In this document: positions 40,193 to 51,146 of the stretch, in pieces
Layout of the letters: each line of letters begins with the position of its first letter
How positions within the stretch are numbered: position 1 is the stretch's first letter
NCBI GenBank assembly: GCA_933822405.4
Contig: CAKOGP040002347.1
Location: forward strand, 14,573 to 78,572
DNA from: Cylindrotheca closterium
Lineage: Eukaryota; Bacillariophyta; Bacillariophyceae; Bacillariales; Bacillariaceae
Length of the DNA: 64,000 bases
Reading direction: 5' to 3'
The notes under the pieces: generated by a model
The model's input: the letters and a program-made list of their open reading frames with translations, nothing else
Told to the model about the DNA's origin: nothing
The model's database searches: none
Program-made: the position numbers and the translations under genes

Positions 40193-41224
40193 TTATATTG
40201 GAAGATCCACAATGGCAGGTGCTGCTGGAACATCATTCTTGTCCTCTGCAGTGTTTGTGTCAATGAATTTGTGGTTGTTCTTGGGACTCAACCACTTTGG
40301 TAGATCCCAAAACAAGAAGCATTTGAATCCATCTTGTTCCTTGTTCTGTTCATCATCATTGGTAGTAGTAGTAGTAATAGTATCACAACATTTTTCTTGT
40401 TGATACAGTTGAGCATCCATGGCATCCATTTGTGCCAATTCATACGCATCTTGTGCCGATGCCTTCAAAATGACACCAATCATTTGTCGTTGTTTCATGG
40501 GACTTTTGGCAATCATGCGTTTGCTGACAGTATCCTGTTTGTTGAGCACCAGGTCGTTGTAGACCTTGATCCGGACCTTGGTGGCCGTGCATTTGGTGGT
40601 CTGACTTTCCAATCCCCGCAAACAATCGTCGTTGGTGAGATGCCAATTCCGTTGAAATCGTTTGATGGTCAGGAAGGATGCCTTTTGAAATTCATCAATG
40701 TCGGGTTCCGTGTACCAGCAATCCGATTTGGCAAAGAGCAGCCTGGATTGTTTGGATGTTTTGGAATTGGTGGTTGGCTTCGTAGTATTCTTACTGTTGT
40801 TGCTCTTGCTATCCTCGAGAAAGACTGGTTGAATTACCAATACTTTGGGATTGAAGGAAACGTGTTTCACTTCTTCTTCTTCTTGCGGTTCTGGTTGTTC
40901 TTGCACATTGCTTCCAGCTGCTGTTGTGGAAATGAGTTCCGCAAAGGATGGTAGCCCCTTGTTGTTGTTGTTGTTGCTGTTGCTGTTGTTGTTGCTGCTG
41001 TTGTTGTTGAGAAGGAATGGTAATGGTCTTTGTCCTTCCTTCATAAATTCAGCACTACTGCTTTCACTGCTGCCTTCGCTGAAGGATCGATGCAGCCTTC
41101 TTTTCGTCGATGGCGATGACGATGTTGTTGTTGATGTTGATGACGATGTTGTTGTTGAAGTGAGTGATAGAGACTGAGGATTTTGAGGAGCATGCAGCAG
41201 TGAAACCAAGGAAAGAGGAGGCAT
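40193..41224 (-). CDS. VSFN / WY / LRGLE family protein, unknown function
   Basis: This encodes 343 residues from the ATG at 41224; the frame is open upstream only from a TTG. The N-terminus is Ser/Thr-rich, with KRRLHRSFSEGS resembling a basophilic phosphorylation site and an Asn run. The core has V-K-H-V-S-F-N-P-K-V-L-V-I, then SDCWYTEPDIDEF, an FQRNWHLTNDDCLRGLE block, and a long predicted helix with KQRQMIGVILKASAQDAYEL. The protein at 55724-56368 shows the same order (NVSFNEEVKVLRI, WYSKAEIKAI, NLRGLE, long helix). From memory, proteins with this order are numerous in diatoms and uncharacterised. No signal peptide or membrane span is present. KHVSF fits the PP1 docking consensus. Confidence 0.7.
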   Translation of the reverse strand: MPPLSLVSLLHAPQNPQSLSLTSTTTSSSTSTTTSSSPSTKRRLHRSFSEGSSESSSAEFMKEGQRPLPFLLNNNSSNNNSNSNNNNNKGLPSFAELISTTAAGSNVQEQPEPQEEEEVKHVSFNPKVLVIQPVFLEDSKSNNSKNTTKPTTNSKTSKQSRLLFAKSDCWYTEPDIDEFQKASFLTIKRFQRNWHLTNDDCLRGLESQTTKCTATKVRIKVYNDLVLNKQDTVSKRMIAKSPMKQRQMIGVILKASAQDAYELAQMDAMDAQLYQQEKCCDTITTTTTNDDEQNKEQDGFKCFLFWDLPKWLSPKNNHKFIDTNTAEDKNDVPAAPAIVDLPI

Positions 41225-42359
41225 GTTATGAATATGACTGCTGTCCTTATTGGCTCGTGATGCTGCTGTTGCTGCTGTTGCGGTTGTCAGTGTAAGGATG
41301 TTAATGGTGCTGGTTGCTGATGCTTGCTGATGCTTGCTGATTAATGTGCTTTGTTTCAACACACGAACGAACGAACGAACGAACGATTCAATTGTATTGT
41401 TTTGTATTGTATTGTGTTTTGATTGAGTGATAAAGCCGCTAATTCGTGTTCTGTTCAACAAAAGCAGCAAAGCACACTTCGGTTTTGTGGATTGGCATTC
41501 GCTTTGAAAGTGAGTGAGGTTTAAGAGTTATTTGAGCTACCAGTATGGTACCAGTACCGGCGGATGGATGGAAGGATGGAAGAACAGGATGATCCGAGGT
41601 ATTTTCTAAAAAATGTGGACACCCTTCCGTTTCGAGGTCGAATTTCCACCTCTTTTTCCTTCTCTTGTATGATTTCGATTGGTGTTCTTTGTTGAAGTTA
41701 TTAATTGCCTGATAAAAACAGTTTTTCTCCAGACATGAACAGTTTTTCCTTTTACAATCGGGTGTCAAATATATATATGAAAGAGACATCTGCTGCTTCT
41801 CATCAAGGCGGAACCCGGAACACCAAACTTTGAAGCATTCATTCTCCTGATCTTTTAGTTGCCGGTTGCCGGCATTCCGCGCACTTGCACATCACACACG
41901 GAAGGAATATACCTACGAGTACTTGTACTACCGGTAATAATAGAGAACGCAGTGAGTGTCAGAAAGAAGGAGTGGGTGGGTGGACGCGGGGAATGGCCAT
42001 TTGTTCTCCCGATTATCTATTTTTAAAACAATGATATAGTATCAAAGATTCCAAATTCCTCTTGCGAAAACATTCAAAAAACTTTTGGCAGTCCGCAAAC
42101 AACCAGCGAGCGTTAAAGTATTTTCACCGTTTTGATTTTTATTATATTATGGAATATAGGCAAATATAGGTAATGTTATATTCGCCACTGCAATACAATA
42201 CTACAACTGTTCGATCATCGTATTCCATTATAACGGTAGTGTTGTTGTTACCCATCATTATACCGTACTGGAACAACATACAAACATACAAACAAACAAA
42301 TAAACAAACAAGGAGCAATAAGAATAAGAACAAGAATAATAATAATAATAAGAATAACA
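41225..42359. other. Intergenic
   Basis: This is the divergent promoter space between 41224 (minus) and 42360 (plus). It holds a CGAA array near 41365-41385 and GGTACC-like palindromes near 41545. No gene is supported. Confidence 0.4.
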
Positions 42360-43554
42360 ATGAGCAGCGCTATAACAGCAAAAGACAGCAACACGGGCAT
42401 TGCCAGACCCTCCATGGCAGCCTTTCGCTCTACGACGGTACAAACGGAACGAGACGAACAAATCAATGCGGAAGAATGGAAACAATTGATGGCCGAATTT
42501 TGTGTCTTTGTGTGTTCGTTTATTGCCAGTAAGTTTGTTTGTTTGTTTGCTTTTGTTTGCTTTTCTTTCTTTCTTTTGTTTGTTGTGCTTGTTGTGCTTG
42601 TTGTGTTTGTTGTGCTTTCATTTATGTTTTGATTTATGTGAGTGTCTATGTATTGTTTGTGTATTATTGCTTCTAACGCTTCGTTCCAATCATTATTTCC
42701 ATTGCAATCTATTTCAGTTGTTCTAAATGCCATTGCGGTCGCCTCATGTCGGATGTTGGTATTGGAAGGAGGGCAATTCATTCAGGGTGGTTTTGGATTG
42801 TTCTTGTTGCAACCGCCGGATACCCCCACCTGTCGGGGAACCTTGAGCGCTGTCACTTCGGAACGATTTCCAGACTTTGTTTGGGACCCTAGGTCGGATG
42901 AGGTAAGTTTGTTGAAGGGGGATTGAATAGTGGTTGCTGTTGCTATTATTGCTATTATTGCTATTATTGCTATTGTATTGTATTGTAATATACTAACGAC
43001 AAGCATCTCATCCTGCTCTTTTCATTATGCAATCAATATGATTCAATTACAATATATACACACACAATACACATATATACAAATAAAAGGTCCTGAAATT
43101 TGCCCAAGCCGGTGGATTGTTGGCGTTAATCTTGGGCGTCATTTTGGTGATCAACATTACGATACGACAATTTTGCAAGGAAGTACGATTTTACAAATTG
43201 ATCTTGTACCTTTGTGCCACGGGCATTCAAGTCACCTTGGGATGGGTCCATTTGATTTGGTGGTCCAAAGGATGCGATTTCTTCTATTGTTCCTATGGGG
43301 GTGGGATCACCTTTTTAATTTTGTCACATATCTTTTGGTTCGTGGCCTGCCTCTTTACCAGATATATGAGACCCAGCAAGGTGGAACGCAAAAATGTGGC
43401 CCTGTCGCATTATACCAGTCAATTGAGGCTCCAACTAAAAGAACGACAAAAGAGATATGAAATGGAATATCTACCAGTGGGCGTGTCATTGCTCATTATG
43501 AGTCTGCTGATATTTCTAGCATTGCGGAATATCAATGAGGATGAGGATGCGTGA
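42360..43554 (+). CDS. Tetraspan membrane protein of local family, copy A
   Basis: Three exons: 42360-42528, 42718-42902 and 43090-43554, giving 272 residues. Introns are GTAAGT...TTTCAG (phase 1) and GTAAGT...AAAAG (phase 0). Spliced, the first helix reads FCVFVCSFIA-IVLNAIAVASC. A loop follows with GGFGLFLLQPPD-TPTCRGTL and DPRSDE, then helices near LLALILGVILVINITI, LILYLCATGIQVTLGWVHL and ITFLILSHIFWFVACLF, ending in RYMRP. An extra hydrophobic segment lies near the C-terminus (PVGVSLLIMSLLIFLAL). The first intron falls at the same place and phase in copies B, C and D. Function is unknown. The loop Cys, WSKGCDFFYC and helix-4 MRP motif are family hallmarks within this window. Confidence 0.8.
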
Positions 43555-44340
43555 AATTGAATAATGAATGGAATTGAATGGAATAATTGAATGAATGAAT
43601 GCGGAAGGAAGGAAGGAAGGAAGGAAGGAATGGACTTTGTGAATAATGAGGATTAGTGGATTGGAATGATAGTGATTTGAAGAGAAAAACGAAAGAAGAA
43701 ATGAGAACGAGAGGATGATGATTCACGAATGCATTCGGATTGCTGGCTTTCGAATTGCTAGTTTCCGTTGGAAATATCGCGCTCTCTCTTTCAATATATG
43801 GAATCCATCGAACCATCAATTTGAAATTATTCAATCATTCATTCATTCATTCAATGATTAGAATGAATAAAGGAAAGGAAGGAATTGGATTGAATTGGAT
43901 TGGATTGGATTGGATTCCTATCAATCAGTGTACATGTATGTATGTATTAGGTGCAAGTGGCGAAGTGAAATTTATAGTGACCGACTGTATTAATATATAC
44001 TAGGTAGATAATATTTTAAAAAATACTACTAAAGTGGTCATGATGATGTGATGTGTGATGAAATAAAATGAATGATTGTATATACAGTTGTTTCATCTAC
44101 AGCATACTAGCTACGTACGAACTTTTTGTCCAGGTGGTTATGATGATGGTCAATGGTGGACATTAATGTTACAGCTGGTGGTGCTTCGCTCTCCTCTATA
44201 CCCTCATCGTCCTCGTCCTCGTCCTCGTCTTCGTTCTTATTGTTCGTGGTGGTGGTGAATGAAACCCTCTTTTGTACATTTTGTTCTTGTACAATACATG
44301 CGACATATTTATTATCGAAACATAAACGACATGGCTTTTA
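43555..44340. other. Convergent intergenic spacer
   Basis: This lies between copies A and B of the tetraspan family. It contains a GGAA array (about 43601-43630), AATG arrays and GGATT repeats near 43880-43915. Frames in it do not continue the family. Confidence 0.45.
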
Positions 44341-45362
44341 TTACGACGACAAGGCCGATTCCTTCTCTTGTTTGGCCAATCCCGTGGATTGTTCCAACCT
44401 TCCATCCGGCTTGTCATCGTCGGGGTTCATGGACATGCCAACGGCCATGGAAGACGTTTCCGACATGCCACCATCTTCGTCATCATCCTTTTCGTACTTG
44501 GCCAATCCAGCTTCCAATTGATTCGCACCACCACTCTCAAAGGTGTCCCGGGCTTCTCCTTCCAAGGCGGCGGCATCCTCATGGTTTGCATCTCCATTAG
44601 CATTGCCGTTCCCATTGGCATTGCCAGCATTGGCAGAACCAGTGGTCGGTTTGTTGCTTTCCGCCTTTTCCGCTTGAGCTCGTGCGTATCGTCCGGGACG
44701 CATGCACAAACTCAAGACACCCCCGACGGCCCACAAAGATTGGGTCACAATGAGGAGTAAGGTACCTTCGGCGTAATGACATTCAAAGTCGGTGCACAAT
44801 TTGGAAAAGTAGGTCACGTAGACCAATCCCAAGCATATTTGAGCCCCAATGGCACAAATGTCTCGTAGCAAGGGAGTGCAGGGGAATGGAATGAGGTATT
44901 GCTGGAAGAAGATCAAAAAAATCATAATGCCGCCCAGCGCCAGAGCGGCCACGGCGGACCATCGGGCGCACACCAAGATTTGGCCTTCGTAAAAGTCTTG
45001 TTCTTCGGAGGCGACAATGGGGGTGCATTCTTGGTCCGAGTGGTTTTGACTACTAGCAGGAACCTTCCAGGAAAAGAGACCCAAACTGCCCTCATCAAAG
45101 AGCAAGGATTCGACTCTCCAAAGATCACAAGAGAGTAAAAGAAGGACATTTGTGACGACTGTGTTATTTTAGTTGTGAAAGCGATTTATGGGGAGGAACG
45201 AGTGAGTGAGTGAGTGTTGTGTGTGAGTGAGTGTGGTGTGTGGTGTGTCAGACAGAAGCGATATCTTTACTTGGATCATGATCATGATTTTATACGTTTC
45301 GTACCTGCACCAATGCATAGTAATAGAGACAAGAGCTCTGCAAGGACTCCAAAACATCCCAT
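44341..45362 (-). CDS. Tetraspan membrane protein of local family, copy B
   Basis: Two exons: 45362-45305 and 45158-44341, with a 146-bp intron (GTACGA...AACACAG, phase 1), giving 291 residues. Exon 1 (MGCFGVLAELLSLLLCIGA) was found by its match in length, phase and hydrophobicity to exon 1 of copies C and D. Spliced, the first helix continues into VVTNVLLLLSCDLW, then GSLGLFSWKVP and CTPI. Helices 2-4 follow (AALALGGIMIFLIFFQQYL, ICAIGAQICLGLVYVTYF, TLLLIVTQSLWAVGGVLSLC), then MRPGRYARAQ. The second intron of the other copies is absent. The cytoplasmic tail is long and acidic (about 100 residues), with Asn/Gly/Ala repeats and DDDE runs. It is divergent from copy C. Function unknown. Confidence 0.78.
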
Positions 45363-45800
45363 GTTTTTTTTCTGATTGCGTGCTTTGTATTTGTATTTGT
45401 TTATTTTCTGTGACAGCAGAGCAGTAGTATAGCACGCGTTCTAATATATTGACCGTTGATGCGTCGGAATCGATGATATAATCTGGAGACGACGGAGATG
45501 AGTTTCGGTTTTATTTTTTGCGTTCTACCAAAAAGCTAGGATCGGAGTCAGTCCTGGTTTACGTTCATTCGTGAGAGGTGCACGAGAGGGGTGCGCTGGT
45601 AGGCCGGCGGCCCAAAATTATCGCGACACACATACAAACCATTTGAATATAAAATGCGATGGAATTTTGGGATTGTCAATAACATACAGTATGCATCATG
45701 GCTGATGCGCATGGGCAGCAGATAATAGACCTTATTCCGAATATAGTTGATGCCTGCTAAAACAAAGAGATCTTAGACCATCAACATACTAGGTACCACC
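45363..45800. other. Divergent promoter region of tetraspan copies B and C
   Basis: No gene is seen. It contains the GGCGGCCCAAAAT element (45606-45618) that recurs upstream of copy D. Confidence 0.45.
45606..45618. promoter_or_regulatory. Shared GGCGGCCCAAAAT element, copy C
   Basis: GGCGGCCCAAAAT ends 183 bp before the ATG of copy C. The same 13 bases end 186 bp before the ATG of copy D (47666-47678), with similar following bases (TATTCGC / TATCGCG). Retention in a duplicated promoter is seen; a regulatory role is inferred. Confidence 0.35.
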
Positions 45801-47013
45801 ATGAGTATCGAGGTGGATTTACTAGTCATTGTGCTCTGTGCAGCTGCCAGTAAGTTTTATATATATTCTGTTTACAGATTTGGATCCTCGCGACCATGAT
45901 GAATGAGACTGCGGTTTCATTTTTTATATGGAGCAATATATACAAGAGTCTTCCGTCTCAGTCTGCTGATTCTATAAAGTTGACCCACCCTTTTCCATTG
46001 TTTCAAATTTCACTTTGTCTCATATACCTATATACTGCTTTTTTTTTCCGTTCCAAAGTGGTTTGTCATGCCTTCACGTTGGCATCCTGTGGACTCCTGA
46101 GGTTCAATGGAGAGGATTCCAATGGAAGATACGGTCTGTTCTTTTTTCAATCTGCCGGACTCGGGGACTGATGTTTGTACGGAAATGAGACCTGTCGACG
46201 AAGTCACTGGACGGTATATGGAGAAGATGGTCCTATACCTGGGAACCCCGACAAGATACTGTGAGTTCAGCAGTCATGGACGATGCTTATATTTTCATGA
46301 TGACCATTGCATTCCGATAACTTTTGATGGCCATGTTCCAAGTTGCATTCATACTCATAACATTATCGATTGGGGCAGATCCTGTTCGATTTTAAAAATC
46401 CAATATTCTCAATCTTTTCTAACACTCTCCTTTTCTGCCGCTTCTGCATATAGTATCTACGAGCTGCCCAGATTGGTTCCTGCTTTGCCTTTGGATGCGG
46501 GTTTGTGTTATTAGTGCTCATCGTCTTTCGACAATTCTGTTCTTGTCCCCTACCTTGTTCCGAATTCATGATGGACGTCTGTTGCTTGGCCATTCAAGTT
46601 GCGGTTTGGCAATGGTTTATTTGTTGTGGACGTCAGACGGATGCTCCTACTTGGAATGTGACATTGGAGCTGGAAGTTGGTTCCTCATTGTGGCCCAAGT
46701 CTTCTGGATGATTGCTGGCTTTTTCACCAAGTCCATGCGACCGAATGCCTTTCAACGAAAGAAAAAGATGATGGAAGAGGAAGCCAAGAAACAACAAGAA
46801 GGGAAACGGGTTGTTCGATTCAATTCTACTACTACAGCCCGACCCAAACGAGCATCCATGCTGGCTCGGATTTCACAAGAGGAACGGACGAAGAAGATTA
46901 ATATGGAACTGATACCATTTTTTTGTGAGTATAGCGATAATGATTCTACTGATTTATCTGGCACTCCGAGCATGAAAGGAAAGAGAGAACGAAAGAGAGA
47001 CACAAGCAAATAA
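45801..47013 (+). pseudogene. Tetraspan family copy C, broken by frameshifts
   Basis: Exons align with copy D: 45801-45849, 46059-46260 and 46454-47013, with the same splice junctions (GCC-A|GTAAGT; ACT|GTGAGT; AG|TATCTACGAG). Compared with copy D, exon 2 has one extra T in a T-run near 46141-46147, two extra bases near 46214, and two more near 46234. Exon 3 has two extra bases near 46600 (GTTGCGGTTTGGCAATGG). The first leads to a TGA a few codons later, in the frame entered from exon 1. Downstream frames still encode recognisable family blocks (NLPDSGTDVCTEM, MVYLLWTSDGCSYLECDIGA, FFTKSMRPNAFQRKK), so decay is recent. Neighbouring long genes are uninterrupted, which argues against a generally poor base-call quality. 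Sequencing error at four sites remains possible. Confidence 0.75.
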
Positions 47014-47863
47014 ATGCAAGTCCAATTGCAGTCCGTGTCATGCCTGCAGACGGGACATTGTATTCCGGGAGGCTTTGGTCAACTGGCATGGGACGACAGC
47101 AATCGTCGATCGTATCGGCATGGGAATCGTCATCATGACTAATCAGTTGCAGTGACTATGATACCTGTACCGGTACCGGTACCGCCACCACGATGAGTCA
47201 ATTTACTAAGAAAAGACTAGTACAACTCGGTGGCTGACACCCCATCCAGGTGGCCAGCCGAATTTTACAGAAATATCAGGACTGAGCCACGGCTCCAAAC
47301 GAAGTTCTTGACATGACATCAGATTCAAATACACCCATCCTTCCGACTATAGAGAGACAAGTGCGATGCAGGGGGGGGGGGACTTCAACCAAGAAATGAT
47401 GAATGGTAACTTCTGTAATTGTTCACAATTGCACCAACTAGAAATAATAGAGAAACAAAGCTCGCAATAACATCCGATTGACCCATTGAGACCCAAATTT
47501 AGTTGTATATATAATAAGAGGAGTTTCCATTGAGAATTTGGAGTAGATACATGTGAATTATCTCTGTCGTGTGAGTATATTTTAAAATATAAAAAATATG
47601 CAGTCCAAAAATATTGGGTGCAAAAAATATAGGTGCACCCAGAAGGTGCGCATTCCGGGCAGGCTGGCGGCCCAAAATATTCGCACATGCACATAATATA
47701 CTTCACGGAAGTGAAAATTCAGACACGGTTTGATCTTGCTTCTCGTTCGCATCATCTCTCAACTGAACATAAGCGACGAGTGTACATCAATTAAAATACC
47801 ACCCACGATAGCCCTACTATCCTTTGAAAGCGTAATTCTATACCGAATATTATAATACAGAAA
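47014..47863. other. Intergenic between tetraspan copies C and D
   Basis: This contains a G10 run near 47370-47379, a triple GTACCG palindrome near 47165-47185, and the shared promoter element at 47666-47678. No gene is supported. Confidence 0.4.
47666..47678. promoter_or_regulatory. Shared GGCGGCCCAAAAT element, copy D
   Basis: Identical 13 bases to 45606-45618, at almost the same distance from the start codon. Confidence 0.35.
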
Positions 47864-48870
47864 ATGGGCATAGTGGTTGACTTGTTAGTTTTCGTTCTCT
47901 GCGGAGCTGCCCGTAAGTTCAATGTTGAAAGAAGATAACGAAGAATGAGAGAATATAAGAACAACTCCATCAATCAACAATCACGCCTTCGATAGACGTT
48001 GGATGCGAGCTTCCTTTCGTTCAGAACGCTAATTCTTTTGCTGATTCATTATTGTTCATTCGACTTACCTGATGCGTGCTTTTCCCTGTCTCGTGTACCC
48101 CATATTCTACAGTCTGTTGTCATGCAATCATGTTGGCATCGTGCGCACTCTTGAGTCTAGATGGAGAGACGTCCAATGGAAGTTATGGTCTCTTCTTTTT
48201 GAATTTGCCTGACTCGGGAACAGATACATGTACAGAAATGCGATTCGTCGACGAAGTCAGTGGAAGATATGGAGACGATGGAATTATCTGGCAACCAAGA
48301 CAAGACACTGTGAGTTATTTAATTGATACATGTTACTGATTGGGGATGGCTGTATGGCTGATGATTGGTTCGATCTGCCAAGAATTATTACGATCTGTAT
48401 GCTTTTTACCTCAATGACTGTGATCTGACATGCCCATTTTCTCCCGACCTTTCGACATGCCGTTTTATTTTCAGTATCTACGAGCTGCGCAGATCGGTTC
48501 CTCATTTGCATTTGGGTGCGGCTTTGTGCTAGTAATGTTCATTTTTTGCCGACAATTCTGCTGCCCCTTACCTTGCACCGAGTTTCTGATGGACGTTTGT
48601 TGCTTGGCGATTCAAGTTGGTTTGGGCATGGTTTACCTATTGTGGATTTCAGATGGATGCCACTATTTTGAATGCGATATCGGAGAAGGAAGTTATCTTC
48701 TCATTGTGGCCCAAGCCTTGTGGTTCCTTGCGGCTTGTTTTACCAAGTGCATGCGACCAAGTGCCTTTCAACGAAGAAAGATGGCCGAAGAGGAAGCGAA
48801 AAAGGTCGAAGAGGAAGAGAAAAAGGCTGAGGAAGAGGAAGCGAAGAAGAAGGACCCTGAAGATGCATAA
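47864..48870 (+). CDS. Tetraspan membrane protein of local family, copy D
   Basis: Three exons: 47864-47912, 48113-48309 and 48475-48870, giving 213 residues. Introns are GTAAGT...CTACAG (phase 1) and GTGAGT...TTTCAG (phase 0). Helix 1 spans the first junction (VVDLLVFVLCGAA-LCCHAIMLASCALL). A loop of about 60 residues follows, with GLFFLNLPDSGTDTCTEM and DDGIIWQPRQD. Helix 2 is FGCGFVLVMFIFC, then FCCPLPCTEF, helix 3 LAIQVGLGMVYLLW, SDGCHYFECDIGEGS, helix 4 LLIVAQALWFLAACF, and KCMRPSAFQ. The tail is a charged Glu/Lys coiled-coil-like stretch. It is the intact partner of copy C, 2.06 kb downstream in tandem. A membrane protein with a disulphide-capable loop is inferred; function unknown. Confidence 0.82.
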
Positions 48871-50320
48871 GTATTGCATGGAATCGTTTGCTCGTGTTTC
48901 GATCCACCACTGTAGTAGGATCGAAAGGAAACAAACTCTGTCTGCAGTTGGATGGCTGTGCGACGGAGGTACAATGCATGTTCTGTTGTGTCGATAAATT
49001 CTGTGTCCTGCACTTTGCTGAGATAGTGTTAATTCTTGAGCTCAATCCTAGATGAATGGAAGTGTTGCTTTCGTCCAACTAGTGGCCAGTGCGAGGTTGG
49101 GTTATTGTAGTCATTCCAAGACGAGATGCCTAATAATACATTCTTGGACTTCGATACTTGGCTCTCGTTCATGAGTTGCGTCGTCGTCAGCTGTCAGCAA
49201 TATGTATCTTGTACGTGTACATACGTGCAGTATCACTCAATCTGCTCCTTCCTCATTAGCAACTCTGCTCAAGTAGGCACCAATGAGACAGCCCCCCCCC
49301 CCCCAATTAAATTCTTGAGCTCAATCCTACATGCAGAATGGAAGTGATGCTTTCGTCCACCTAGTACGAGATTGGATTGTAGTCATTCCAAGGCCATATG
49401 CTGGCTATATAGCTACTTGGATTTCGACATTCGGTTCTCTTTCAAGAGTTGCGTTGTCGTCAGCTGCCTGTCAGCGGAAGCGGTACGAGTATCACTCAAT
49501 CTGCTCCCTTATTGTAGCGTATGTTTTATAGGCTCACTATGGGTTCGCGTGGCACGGTAAACACATCTTGTATCACTCACTGGCCGCAAAATACTGCATG
49601 TCTCGGTCGCACCGCGGTACATTGAATTGAAGGAAAGTCGACGCTCTTCTATCAAGGTTCAATAGTTGAAGAAAAGGTTCGGTAGGATCGATTGGCAATA
49701 AATAGTGAAGATGGCGTTTATTTAAGCTCAATTTCAGGCTGTTGTTTTAGTTAGTCAATTTGGTTTCGCAATGTCGCATTTCGAAATGTAATGCAATGTT
49801 GTCAAGAGGACAGAACACATCGGAATTTGAGGAACACCGAAAGAGAGAAATGGCCTTGGAGCACGAATATATATGGCTCTGGACATTCGTGCATACAGGT
49901 TTTCGTCGCCTGGAAATGCGCAAATAACCTTGTATGCAGTCTTGAAATTCGGGACCAAACAGAACTGATAATTGATTGATAAGTTAAAGTTGGATAGGAA
50001 TACGAAACTTAAAATTCTTCCGGTAATTCGATGTTACCTCATCTGTTTGGTACTTAATGAAATTCTGTATCGAACCATTGATTTTTCTGTGTTTAGAATT
50101 GAAGGTCAAAAAAGAACGAACGTCTTTCTTATCTTTCTCGCATCATCCACGTGAGTTTTCTTAACGTTTTGAGTTGCGTAGCATCGTACCAGTGAGGGAA
50201 CGCGATATGTGTTAATCCCTTTCCTGGAACTTTTTGGTTCTCCTGCTGGGAACTTGCCAGAGCGCTATTTTGAAGTTGTTTGTATGGGCAACTTCAACCG
50301 TTGCCGATCACCATAAAAAG
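48871..50320. other. Intergenic with direct repeat
   Basis: No gene is supported in 1.45 kb. A direct repeat of about 200 bp occurs at 49034-49255 and 49314-49510. A C15 run lies at about 49290-49304. Confidence 0.45.
49034..49510. repeat. Direct repeat, about 280-bp spacing
   Basis: Copies at about 49034-49255 and 49314-49510 share 'CTTGAGCTCAATCCTA', 'GCTTTCGTCCA', 'GTAGTCATTCCAAG', 'GAGTTGCG', 'CGTCAGCTG' and 'TATCACTCAATCTGCTCC' in the same order, with indels between. It is an old tandem duplication of non-coding DNA. Confidence 0.7.
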
Positions 50321-51146
50321 ATGATTCTTGTGATGAATCGTAGCACTGGTGAACATGATACCGTGCGAGGACTTTTTGATGAAACACAGCCTTCTGAAGA
50401 CGAGAAAGCGGAAAAGGGCCCTCTCGAGAAGGAATTCCTGCCTTCTGGATTTCAGCCCAAAGAATGGGATGTCATTTGTCACAACGGGAAAGAGCCAAAG
50501 TCTCACGGTGAGAAAAATTCTTTTGGATGCTTGCAATGTGCTCTTGTTTTAGTTCTGTCTAACATGATTTTCAACTTGCCATCGCTGTTGTTGTTGTCGT
50601 TTTCGTTTTCGTTGGCATTGGATAGTTGGCAATCGGAGATTCAAAGTCATCGTCCAGAATTATCTATCATCCTATGTAAAAGCAAAATCAAGAAGCCTCA
50701 AATCCGCTGTCATTAGCGACATTATATCAGTGATACGATCCAAGTCCACGCATAATGGAGGATTTGTACGGTATGACGACGTTGCGAAACGATGGTATGA
50801 AGTTGGCGATAAAGTTGCTCGAGACAAAGTAGGGCATTCGTTACGAGAAGCCATGAGAGCAACGGAACCATCGTCGCCATCTGGCAGCATGTCACCGTCG
50901 GAGGCGGTGGCATACGTAACTGGCTCCTCAACATCATTGGAACCGTCTTCGTCGCCAATTGCAGGAAGATCACCTTCGTACTCAGATATCATGTTGGAGC
51001 CAGATCAAATACAGAGCAGTGGCTCTCCCAATCTGGAATCCATAAGTGGAGAATCCCATGGCAACAAGGAAGAAGAAACTCCAGTGGCAATGAACCTTGC
51101 GGATTGGTTTGAAGCTGACAGCCGCACGACCATGGATGATTCATAG
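50321..51146 (+). CDS. DUF6824-like protein
   Basis: Two exons: 50321-50507 and 50626-51146, with a 118-bp GTGAGA...GATAG intron (phase 1), giving 235 residues. Splicing produces KEWDVICHNGKEPKSHVGNR followed by RFKVIVQNYL, then SLKSAVISDIISVIRS, GGFVRYDD, KRWYEVGDKVARDKVGHSLR. This follows the order of a domain common in diatoms (D-V-L-x-G-R-G ... G-N-x-R-F ... V-x-x-I ... G-G-R-F-[LV] ... W-x-x-V-[GS]-D-x-x-A-R-x-K-x-[GS]-x-[AL]-[LF]-R), which I recall as DUF6824. Here the usual xGRG is replaced by CHNG. The C-terminal half is Ser/Pro-rich and disordered. A nuclear role has been guessed for the family; nothing in this sequence proves it. No signal peptide or membrane span. Confidence 0.8.

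Noticed and set aside
45801..47013. Three separate small genes in exon 2 and exon 3 frames
   Set aside because: Each fragment matches a consecutive part of copy D in a different frame, so one broken gene explains all of them.
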